Below are positions 57,295-64,000 of a DNA stretch of 64,000 nucleotides, in pieces. The notes below the pieces were generated by a model. It was not told the origin of the DNA. It did not search any database and worked only from the letters and a program-made list of their open reading frames with translations. A program made the translations under genes and the position numbers. Positions within the stretch are counted from its first letter, which is position 1; each line of letters opens with the position of its first letter. This DNA is from Marinobacterium_A aestuariivivens (GTDB lineage Bacteria; Pseudomonadota; Gammaproteobacteria; Pseudomonadales; Balneatricaceae), in the NCBI RefSeq assembly GCF_042661465.1, contig NZ_JBHSWE010000001.1, positions 992,001-1,056,000 on the forward strand, read 5' to 3'.

Positions 57295-59929
57295 TCACTC
57301 CGCGTTGTCGTCACCGTCGGCCGCCGGTTCCGGCGACGCTTCCGCCGCGGCCGGCACTTCGCCGTCCTCGGCCGTTTCGTCCCCGTCCGGCAGCTCGACC
57401 TCTTCCGGCTCCTCGATGCGCGCCAGGCCGACCAGGGTTTCGTCTTCGGCGACCCGGATCAGCATCACGCCCTGGGTATTGCGGCTCAGCTCCGAGATCT
57501 CCTCGGTACGGGTCCGCACCAGCGTACCGCGGTTGCTGATCAGCATGACGTCGTCGCCCTCGAATACCTGCACAGCCCCGGCCAGACGGCCGTTGCGATC
57601 AGTGCACTGCATCGCGATAACGCCCTGGCCGCCACGGCCCTTGATCGGGAAGTCGTCGATCGGCGTCTTCTTGCCGTAACCGCGTTCGGAAGCGGTCAGC
57701 ACCTTGCCGCCCTCCAGCGGAATGATCAGCGAGATCACGGCGGCATCGCCCGCCATGCGAATACCGCGTACGCCGCGAGCCGTACGGCCCATGGCACGTA
57801 CCGGGCTTCGTCGAAACGCATTGCCTTGCCGGCACTGGTCACCAGCAGCACATCATCGTCGCCGCTGGTGATGGCGGCACCGATCAGGGTATCCCCTTCA
57901 TCCAGTCCCAGCGCGATCAGGCCGCTGGTACGCGGGCGGGAGAAGCTGTCGAGCGGCGTCTTCTTCACGGTGCCGTTGGCGGTGGCCATGAAGACGAAAC
58001 GGTCTTCGCGGTACTCGTTCACCGGCAGGATGGTGGTGATGCGCTCATCCGCTTCGAGCGGCAGTATGTTGACGATCGGCCGCCCGCGGGAGGTGCGACT
58101 GGCCTGCGGGATCTCGAACACCCGCAGCCAGTAGACCTTGCCGCGGCTGGTGAAGCAGAGAATGGTGTCGTGGGTGTTGGCGACCAGCAGATGCTCGATG
58201 AAATCCTCGTCCTTCATCGACGTCGCCGACTTGCCGCGACCGCCGCGACGCTGCGCCTGGTAGTCGGCCAGCGGCTGGGTCTTGGCATAGCCGCCGTGGG
58301 AGATGGTGACCACCATGTCCTCTTCGGTGATGAGGTCGGCCACGGTCAGGTCGCGACGCGACGCGGTGATCTCGGTGCGGCGTTCGTCGCCATACTCCTC
58401 GAGGATCGCCTCGAGTTCTTCCCGGATCACTTCCATCAGGCGGGCATGGGAGCCCAGGATCTTCAGCAGTTCCGCGATTTTTTCCAGCAGCTCGCGGTAC
58501 TCGGCAATCAGTTTCTCGTGCTCGAGGCCGGTCAGACGGTGCAGGCGCAGATCGAGAATCGCCTGCGCCTGGACAGGCGACAGATGATACTGGCCGTTGC
58601 GCAGACCGTACTGTTCTTCCAGGCCTTCGGGGCGGCAGGCATCCTCGCCGGCACGCTCGAGCATCTGCAGCACATCGCCCGGCGCCCAGCCACGCGCGAC
58701 CAGCGCCTCCTTTGCCTCGGCCGGCGTCGGCGAGGTCTTGATCAGCTCGATGACCGGGTCGATATTGGCCAGCGCAACGGTCAGACCCTCGAGGATATGA
58801 CCGCGTTCGCGCGCCTTGCGCAGCAGGTACACGGTACGTCGGGTCACCACTTCGCGGCGATGACGGATGAAGTTCTCGAGCAGCGCCTTGAGATCCAGCG
58901 TCTTCGGCTGACCGTCGACCAGCGCCACGACGTTGATGCCGAAAACGCTTTCCATCTGGGTCTGGGCGAAGAGATTGTTGACCACCACATCGGGCACCTC
59001 GCCGCGGCGCAGTTCGATCACGATGCGCATGCCGTCCTTGTCGGACTCGTCACGCAGTTCGGAGATCCCCTCGAGGCGCTTCTCCTTGACCAGGTCGGCG
59101 ATCTTCTCGATCAGCCGCGCCTTGTTGAGCTGGTAGGGGATCTCGGTGACGATGATCGCATGGCGATGGGTCTTCGGATCCTCTTCGATATGGTGCCGGC
59201 ACGAACATAGATACGGCCACGACCGGTGCGGTAGGCCTCGAGGATCCCGGCGCGACCATTGATGATGCCCCCGGTCGGGAAGTCCGGCCCCGGAATGAAC
59301 TCCATCAGCTCATCGACGCTCAGCTGGCTGTTGTCGATCAGCGCGATACAGCCCCGCACCACTTCCGAGAGGTTGTGCGGCGGGATATTGGTCGCCATGC
59401 CCACGGCGATACCGGAAGAGCCATTGATCAGCAGGTTCGGAACCCGGGTCGGCAGGACGTCCGGAATCTGCTCGGTACCGTCGTAGTTGGGCACGTAATC
59501 GACGGTTTCCTTGTCCAGATCGGCCAGCAGCTCGTGGGCGATCTTGGCCATGCGGATCTCGGTGTAACGCATCGCCGCCGCGGAGTCGCCATCGACCGAG
59601 CCGAAGTTGCCCTGGCCGTCGACCAGCGGATAACGCAGCGAAAAGTCCTGGGCCAGGCGTACGATGGTGTCGTAAACCGCGCTGTCGCCGTGCGGGTGGT
59701 ATTTACCGATGACATCACCCACGATACGGGCGGACTTCTTGTACGGTTTGTTCCAGTCGTTGCCCAGTTCGCTCATCGCGAACAGCACCCGGCGATGCAC
59801 CGGCTTGAGCCCGTCACGCACATCCGGCAGCGCCCGGCCGACGATGACGCTCATGGCATAATCAAGGTACGACTGCTTGAGCTCGTCCTCGATATTGACT
59901 GGCAGAATCTCTTTGGCTAGATCACCCAT
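57295..59929 (-). CDS. gyrA: DNA gyrase subunit A (two frame breaks)
   Basis: About 878 residues after repair. It starts MGDLAKEILPVNIEDELKQSYLDYAMSV. The active-site tyrosine is in AAMRYTEIRM; the quinolone region reads HPHGDSAVYDTIVRL with Ser and Asp at the two positions usually mutated in resistance, so it looks wild type. The GyrA box QRRGGRGKS opens the C-terminal DNA-wrapping domain, which ends in an acidic tail. Frame breaks near 59195 and 57798; one base at each restores VRARHHIEEDPKTHR and DEARVRAMGRTARGVRG. Confidence 0.96.
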
Positions 59930-59996
59930 TCGTCTCAGCTTTCCTTAGATCCGGTCTGCTCGTAGAGCCGGTATCCCCGGCAGTTTTAACCGACCG

Positions 59997-60005
59997 AGTA
60001 TACCA
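59997..60005 (-). promoter_or_regulatory. gyrA extended -10 promoter
   Basis: On the minus strand TGG immediately precedes TATACT (60005-59997), an extended -10 element. No good -35 is seen 17 bases further up. The predicted start is near 59990, 60 bases before the gyrA ATG. Confidence 0.6.
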
Positions 60006-60040
60006 CAAAGCAGGGTAAAGACTCCCTATAAAAGAAGGCG

Positions 60041-60070
60041 TTAACATCGATGACGAGGCGATGATAGAAT
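60041..60070 (+). promoter_or_regulatory. ubiG promoter
   Basis: TTAACA (60041-60046), 18 bases, TAGAAT (60065-60070). It is divergent from the gyrA promoter, with about 35 bases between the two -10 elements. Confidence 0.7.
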
Positions 60071-60108
60071 GACCGGCACCCTTATATACCCCGGCAGCAG
60101 CTACCTCC

Positions 60109-60825
60109 ATGACCGATTCGCAGAACCTCAATATCGACCCGGACGAGATCGCCAAATTCGAAGAGCTGGCCAGCCGCTGGTGGGACCGCAACAGCGAATT
60201 CAAGCCGCTGCACGACATCAACCCGCTGCGGGTCGGCTATATCGACCGCATCGCCTCGCTGGCGGGCAAGAAGGTGCTGGACGTCGGCTGCGGCGGCGGC
60301 ATCCTGTCCGAGTCCATGACCCAGCGCGGCGCCACCGTCAGCGGTATCGACATGGGCGAAGCACCACTGAAGGTCGCGAAACTGCACAGCCTCGAGAGCG
60401 GCCTCACCATCGACTACCGCCAGGTCACGGTCGAGCAGCTGGCACAGGAAAGCCCGGAAAGCTTCGATGTCGTCACCTGCATGGAGATGCTCGAGCATGT
60501 GCCGGACCCGGCCTCCATCGTGCGCGCCTGCGCGCGGCTGACCCGGCCAGGCGGCAAGCTGTTCTTCTCGACCCTGAACAAGAATCCGAAAAGCTACCTG
60601 TTCGCGATCGTCGGCGCCGAAAGGCTGCTCAAGCTGGTCCCCAGGGGCACTCATGATTTCAACAAGTTCATCCGCCCGTCACAGCTCGGCGGCTGGGTCC
60701 GGGCCGCAGGCCTGCGGCTCGACGACATCACCGGCCTGGTCTACAACCCGCTGACCAGAAGCTACCGGCTCGACCCGAAGGATGTCGACGTCAACTACAT
60801 GCTCGCCGCCACCAGGCCACAGTGA
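60109..60825 (+). CDS. ubiG: UbiG, ubiquinone 3-O-methyltransferase
   Basis: SAM-dependent methyltransferase performing both O-methylations of ubiquinone synthesis. 238 residues. Motifs: FEELASRWWDRNSEFKPLHD, SAM loop VLDVGCGGGILSESM (about residues 59-73), CMEMLEHVPDP and STLNKNPKSYLFAIVGAE. The gph/mupP ATG begins one base after its TGA. Confidence 0.96.
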   Translation: MTDSQNLNIDPDEIAKFEELASRWWDRNSEFKPLHDINPLRVGYIDRIASLAGKKVLDVGCGGGILSESMTQRGATVSGIDMGEAPLKVAKLHSLESGLTIDYRQVTVEQLAQESPESFDVVTCMEMLEHVPDPASIVRACARLTRPGGKLFFSTLNKNPKSYLFAIVGAERLLKLVPRGTHDFNKFIRPSQLGGWVRAAGLRLDDITGLVYNPLTRSYRLDPKDVDVNYMLAATRPQ

Positions 60826-60826
60826 C

Positions 60827-61504
60827 ATGACCCAGCCCCTGGACGCCGTACTGTTCGATCTCGACGGCACGCTGCTCGATACCGCGCCCGACTTCATCTG
60901 GGTCATCAACCGCCTGCTGCAACAGGAAGGGCGACCAGCGATGGAGTTCGCCCAGCTGCGCGAACAGGTATCCAACGGCGCCAGCGCCATGATCGGCACA
61001 GCCTTCGGCCTGCCCGAGACCGATCCGGCGTTTTCCCGATTGCGACAGCGCTTTCTCGACATCTACGGCGACCACCTGGCCATCGAAACACGCCCCTTCA
61101 GCGGCGTCACCGAGTTGCTGGACTGGCTCGACGCGCTGGCCCTGCCCTGGGGCATCGTGACCAACAAGCCGGAACTTTATACCCGGGGCCTGCTGCAGAA
61201 ACTCGATCTCGAAAGGCGCGCCGGCAGCATCGTCTGCCCGGAGCAGGTACGCGAGCGCAAGCCACACCCGGAATCGCTCTGGCTGGCCTGCCGCGAACTG
61301 GACAGCCACCCGGAACGCTGCCTCTATATCGGCGACCACGTCCGCGACATCGAAGCCGGCCGCAATGCCGGCATGACCACGATCGCAGCCCTCTATGGCT
61401 ACATCGCCCCCGGTGACGACCCGACCCTCTGGCGCAGCGACCACAGTGTCGACAGCGCCGAGGCCATTAAACCGCTGCTACAATCCCTTTATAGCCTGGT
61501 CTGA
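60827..61504 (+). CDS. HAD-family phosphatase, MupP or phosphoglycolate phosphatase
   Basis: 225 residues. HAD motifs: AVLFDLDGTLLDTAPDF (nucleophile Asp), GIVTNKPELYT, KPHPESLWLAC and YIGDHVRDIEAGRNAGM. Both Gph and MupP fit the sequence. The gene order ubiG - this gene - yciK is the one in which Pseudomonas encodes MupP, the MurNAc-6-phosphate phosphatase of peptidoglycan recycling, so MupP is my preferred reading. Its last 11 codons are the left end of a tandem duplication. Confidence 0.85.
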   Translation: MTQPLDAVLFDLDGTLLDTAPDFIWVINRLLQQEGRPAMEFAQLREQVSNGASAMIGTAFGLPETDPAFSRLRQRFLDIYGDHLAIETRPFSGVTELLDWLDALALPWGIVTNKPELYTRGLLQKLDLERRAGSIVCPEQVRERKPHPESLWLACRELDSHPERCLYIGDHVRDIEAGRNAGMTTIAALYGYIAPGDDPTLWRSDHSVDSAEAIKPLLQSLYSLV

Positions 61505-61805
61505 CCGAGGCCCACAGTTTGCAAGGAAACGCCATGTTCGACTACAGCGCACCGGAACACCTGCTACAAGACCGCATCATCCTGGTCACCGGAGCGCAGG
61601 GTTGCGATCACGGTATCGGCCGCGCGGCGGCCAATAAGCCGCTGCTACAATCCCTTTATAGCCTGGCCTGACCTAGGCCCACCCAGTTTGCAAGGAAACG
61701 CCATGTTCGACTACAGCGCACCGGAACACCTGCTACAAGACCGCATCATCCTGGTCACCGGAGCGGGCGACGGCATCGGTCGCGCGGCGGCCAAAGCCTA
61801 TGCAG
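61472..61805 (+). repeat. Imperfect 167-bp tandem duplication across the gph/mupP-yciK junction
   Basis: The stretch from CCGCTGCTACAATCCC in the end of the phosphatase gene through the first 30 or so codons of yciK occurs twice (61472-61638 and 61639-61805). The copies differ: GGTCTGACCGAGGCCCACAG against GGCCTGACCTAGGCCCACCCAG, and GAGCGCAGGGTTGCGATCAC against GAGCGGGCGACGGCATCGG. It is either a real duplication that has diverged or two read variants placed in tandem by assembly. Confidence 0.85.
61534..61671 (+). pseudogene. Truncated duplicate of the yciK 5' end
   Basis: A 45-codon frame starting MFDYSAPEHLLQDRIILVTG, identical to yciK at the start. It then reads AQGCDHGIGRAAANKPLLQS, running into the duplicated end of the phosphatase gene and its stop. 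It has the same RBS (AAGGA) as the full gene but only the first part of the nucleotide-binding loop, so the product cannot be a working enzyme. Confidence 0.75.
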
Positions 61806-62442
61806 CCCATGGCGCGACCGTCATCCTGGTCGGCCGCACCCTGGATAAGCTCGAAAAGGTCTACGACGAAATCGAAGCCGCAGGCCACCCGCAGCCGGCC
61901 ATCGTGCCCCTGAACCTCGAAAGCGCCACCGAACACGACTACCAGGAGCTGGCCAACACCCTGGAGCAGGAATTCGGCCGCCTCGACGGCCTGCTGCACA
62001 ACGCCGGCCTGCTCGGCCTGCGCACGCCGATCGAATCCTACGACCCCGTGGTCTGGAACCAGGTCATGCAGGTCAACGTCACGGCCGCCTTCATGCTGAC
62101 CCAGGCACTGCTGCCACTGCTGGGAGAGTCGGAGGATGCCTCGGTGATCTTCACCAGCTCCAGCGTTGGCCGCAAGGGCCGCGCTTTCTGGGGGCCTACA
62201 GTGTGTCCAAATTCGCCACCGAAGGGCTGGCACAGATCCTCGCGGATGAACTGGAGAATACCACCCGGATCCGCATCAACTGCATCAACCCGGGCGCAAC
62301 CCGCACCCAGATGCGCGCCAATGCCTACCCGGCCGAAGACCCGAGCACCAACCCGGCACCGGAAGAGATCTTGCCGCTATACCTCTATCTGATGGGGCCC
62401 GACAGCAAGGACACCAACGGCCAGTCGCTGGATGCGCAGTAA
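61703..62442 (+). CDS. yciK: YciK, short-chain dehydrogenase/reductase (frame break)
   Basis: About 246 residues after repair. NAD(P) loop ILVTGAGDGIGRAAAKAY (residues 16-33), LHNAGLLG, catalytic SSSVGRKGRAFWGAYSVSKF (Tyr-x3-Lys). The frame breaks in the G run at 62190-62194; one G more joins FWG to AYSVSKFATEGLAQIL. YciK is a conserved oxidoreductase of unsettled substrate. Followed directly by a terminator. Confidence 0.9.
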
Positions 62443-62482
62443 AAGGCAAAAAAGACACCTTCCGGTGCCTTTTTTGCCTTTT
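62441..62482. terminator. Terminator between yciK and rluB (both directions)
   Basis: AAAAGGCAAAAAAGACACC (62441-62459), loop TTCC, then the pairing arm ending TTTTTTGCCTTTT (62464-62482), a 19-bp stem with one mismatch. A and T tracts on both sides let it serve the convergent genes yciK and rluB; it starts at the yciK stop codon. Confidence 0.9.
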
Positions 62483-62483
62483 C

Positions 62484-62552
62484 GTAGGAGTGGCGCCCCC
62501 GCCGCGAATGTAATCGGCGCCCACCTCGTTCGCTGCGAGGCGCCGCTCCCAC
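62484..62552. repeat. GTAGGAGTGGCGCC...GGCGCCGCTCCCAC inverted repeat
   Basis: The outer arms GTAGGAGTGGCGCC and GGCGCCGCTCCCAC pair; GGCGCCCACCTCGTTCGC lies in the centre. One arm recurs at 18768-18788. Confidence 0.8.
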
Positions 62553-62558
62553 ACCCCG

Positions 62559-63407
62559 TCACGCTTTTGGCTTATGCCGCGGTCCTTCCTCGCGGCGGCT
62601 GCGCTGACGCTTGTAGCGGCGCTGCAGCACCTCCTTTTCACTGGACTTGAGCCGCGTCGGCTTTTTCTCCTGCAGCCCCAGCATCTTGCCGAGCCCGGCA
62701 ACTTCCTTGACGGTCAGCTCCTTCCAGGTACCGACCGGCACGTCGCTGGGCAGGAACAACGGCCCGTATCGCACGCGCTTGAGCCGGCTGACCTGCACGC
62801 CCTGCGACTCCCAGAGACGACGAACTTCACGGTTGCGCCCTTCCATGACGACACAGTGGAACCATTTGTTGGCCCCCTCGCCATCGAAGAACTGCACATC
62901 GGTAAAGCGAGCCATGCCGTCTTCGAGCAACACGCCCTCCTTGAGACGCTCGATCATCGGCTCGTCGACATTCCCGAGCACCCGCACGGCATACTCGCGG
63001 TCGATCTGCGCCGACGGATGCATCATCGCATTCGCCAGTTCGCCATCGGTGGTAAACAGCAACAGCCCGGTCGTATTGATATCCAGACGACCGATGGCGA
63101 TCCAGCGCCCCTGACTCAACGGTGGCAGGTGATCGAACACCGTCTTGCGACCTTCCGGGTCGTGACGGGTCGATATTTCGCCCAGAGGTTTGTTGTAAAT
63201 CAGCACCCGGCGCTGACTTTCACGCTCGAACACCAGCTTCACCGGCCGGCCGTCGAGCGTCACCCGGGCATCGGGCCCGATGCGATCGCCCAGCCCCGCC
63301 GGGTTTCCGTCGATGCTGAACCTGCCTTCTTCTATCCAACGCTCCATCTCACGACGTGAGCCCAAACCGGAGCGCGCCAACACTTTTTGCAGCTTTTCAT
63401 CTGACAT
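62559..63407 (-). CDS. rluB: RluB, 23S rRNA pseudouridine 2605 synthase
   Basis: 282 residues from the start at 63407 (MSDEKLQKVLARSGLGSRRE, an S4-like RNA-binding domain). The catalytic motif is IAIGRLDINTTGLLLFTTDG with the active Asp. Conserved MEGRNREVRRLWESQG also supports the RsuA/RluB/RluE group; the basic C-terminal tail (RRYKRQRSRREEGPRHKPKA) favours RluB. Confidence 0.92.
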   Translation of the reverse strand: MSDEKLQKVLARSGLGSRREMERWIEEGRFSIDGNPAGLGDRIGPDARVTLDGRPVKLVFERESQRRVLIYNKPLGEISTRHDPEGRKTVFDHLPPLSQGRWIAIGRLDINTTGLLLFTTDGELANAMMHPSAQIDREYAVRVLGNVDEPMIERLKEGVLLEDGMARFTDVQFFDGEGANKWFHCVVMEGRNREVRRLWESQGVQVSRLKRVRYGPLFLPSDVPVGTWKELTVKEVAGLGKMLGLQEKKPTRLKSSEKEVLQRRYKRQRSRREEGPRHKPKA

Positions 63408-63425
63408 TAGACGCTTCCTGATAAA

Positions 63426-63470
63426 GTTACGCGTTACGCGCTGGTGACGCGCTACGCGTAACCCGTCACC
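63426..63470. repeat. GTTACGCG / CGCGTAAC array
   Basis: GTTACGCGTTACGCG, GGTGACGCG and GCTACGCGTAACCCGTCACC form an imperfect palindrome of the same kind as 11805-11846, just upstream of rluB. Confidence 0.75.
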
Positions 63471-63477
63471 AAAAATG

Positions 63478-63527
63478 CCGCTCCTGCGCATCCATGCGCC
63501 CGCGGCATACCGTACATCCTGTACATA
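63478..63527. repeat. GCTCCTGCGCATCCATGCG repeat
   Basis: GCCGCTCCTGCGCATCCATG, then CGCCCGCGGCATACCGTACA, then TCCTGTACAT. About 90 percent the same as 12660-12710, where TTCATCCTGAACAT stands in place of TACATCCTGTACAT; the change keeps the small palindrome. Confidence 0.8.
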
Positions 63528-63556
63528 AAAAAGCCCCCGGGCGGACCCCGGAGAGC
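63527..63556 (-). terminator. Probable terminator of the H-NS gene
   Basis: On the minus strand AGCTCTCCGGGG and CCCGGGGGCT can form a GC-rich stem with a small internal mismatch, followed by TTTTTT (63532-63527). Confidence 0.7.
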
Positions 63557-63578
63557 TTCGTCGAATCATAGCACGAAG

Positions 63579-63974
63579 TTACTTGATCCGCGTATCTTCC
63601 TTGGTGACGCCGTGCTTCTCGAAATACTCCTTGAATACCACGGGCGTACGGCCGCGACCGGACCACTCGTGCGTCTCGCCATTTTCATCCGTGATGCGAT
63701 ATTTGGCTTCGACCTTGCGCTTGCTGCCTTCGCCTTCCTTAATCGCCTTGAGGTCATCGAGGCCAATTCCGGCCTCCTCCATATGCTTGCGAATTTCTTC
63801 AATCTTCGCCAATCGCTGCTGCTCCGCCACCTGACGCTCGGCCTCTTCCGCACGACGCTCCTCGAGAATTTCGTTCAGATCGGCAAGTGCCTTTTCAACG
63901 TCGGAAACGGACAGCTCCTGACATTGCTTGCGCAGCGAGTTTTTACGGGTAAGGACTTTCACAAAATCTGACAT
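63579..63974 (-). CDS. H-NS family nucleoid-associated protein
   Basis: 131 residues. The N-terminal half is a long charged coiled coil for oligomerisation (about residues 8-75). The C-terminal DNA-binding domain has YRITDENGETHEWSGRGRTP, the H-NS AT-hook-like signature QGR replaced by GRGR as in MvaT-unrelated, StpA/BpH3-type proteins. H-NS silences AT-rich foreign DNA. It stands alone at the window end. Confidence 0.88.
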   Translation of the reverse strand: MSDFVKVLTRKNSLRKQCQELSVSDVEKALADLNEILEERRAEEAERQVAEQQRLAKIEEIRKHMEEAGIGLDDLKAIKEGEGSKRKVEAKYRITDENGETHEWSGRGRTPVVFKEYFEKHGVTKEDTRIK

Positions 63975-64000
63975 TGTCGTCGGGCGCTCTTAATTGGATG

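Noticed and set aside
57295..59929. Reading gyrA, murE, ftsI and others as pseudogenes
   Set aside because: They are essential, otherwise full length, and repaired by one base in a short run; sequence error is the simpler cause.

Overview
The window is a high-GC stretch of a gammaproteobacterial chromosome. It resembles lineages outside the Enterobacterales: the left third keeps the Pseudomonas-type order (dcw cluster, rnpB, rsmI, lpoA-yraN-diaA-dolP, sspBA, petABC, rpsI-rplM, zapE) and the right third keeps the order gyrA-serC-pheA-hisC-tyrA/aroA-cmk-rpsA-ihfB-lapAB-pyrF with ubiG-gph/mupP-yciK next to it. A cytochrome bc1 complex, SspA/SspB and a three-lipoyl-domain pyruvate dehydrogenase E2 fit this. 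The interspersed GTAGGGTGGAATGAG-type repeats are the kind I associate with environmental (possibly sulfur-oxidising) gammaproteobacteria, but I cannot name a genus.

Layout. 1-6700: dcw cluster on the minus strand (mraY 5' end, murF, murE, ftsI, ftsL, rsmH, mraZ) behind one promoter with four MraZ boxes at 10-bp spacing. 6891-7244: RNase P RNA. 7555-11801: rsmI, then divergent lpoA-yraN-diaA-dolP. 11885-18649: sspB, sspA, petCBA, rpsI, rplM and zapE, all minus. 18847-19649: a small secreted protein and two identical tRNA-Pro(CGG) genes bracketed by near-identical repeats. 19985-29305: five tightly packed genes forming two circularly permuted ATP-grasp / alpha-E / transglutaminase modules, one of which also carries a DUF2126 amidoligase domain; this is the most interesting locus. 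29399-32076: EF-P-like efpL, galU and a UDP-sugar epimerase. 32490-44728: a carbon module in which pdhR-aceE-aceF (minus) is divergent from a TRAP transporter and a D-lactate dehydrogenase (plus), with two perfect PdhR operators between them. 44992-48614: AEC transporter, comEA, pyrF, lapB, lapA. 48641-59929: ihfB to gyrA. 60109-63974: ubiG, gph/mupP, a small tandem duplication, yciK, rluB and an H-NS protein.

At least 18 reading-frame breaks fall in otherwise intact housekeeping genes (murF, murE, ftsI, gyrA, aceE, serC, pheA and others). Nearly all are repaired by adding one base to a short run of identical bases. I read them as residual indel errors of the assembly, not as pseudogenes, and annotate each gene over its full span. 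There is no CRISPR array, insertion sequence, integrase or prophage. Short inverted-repeat families occupy most gaps between operons.
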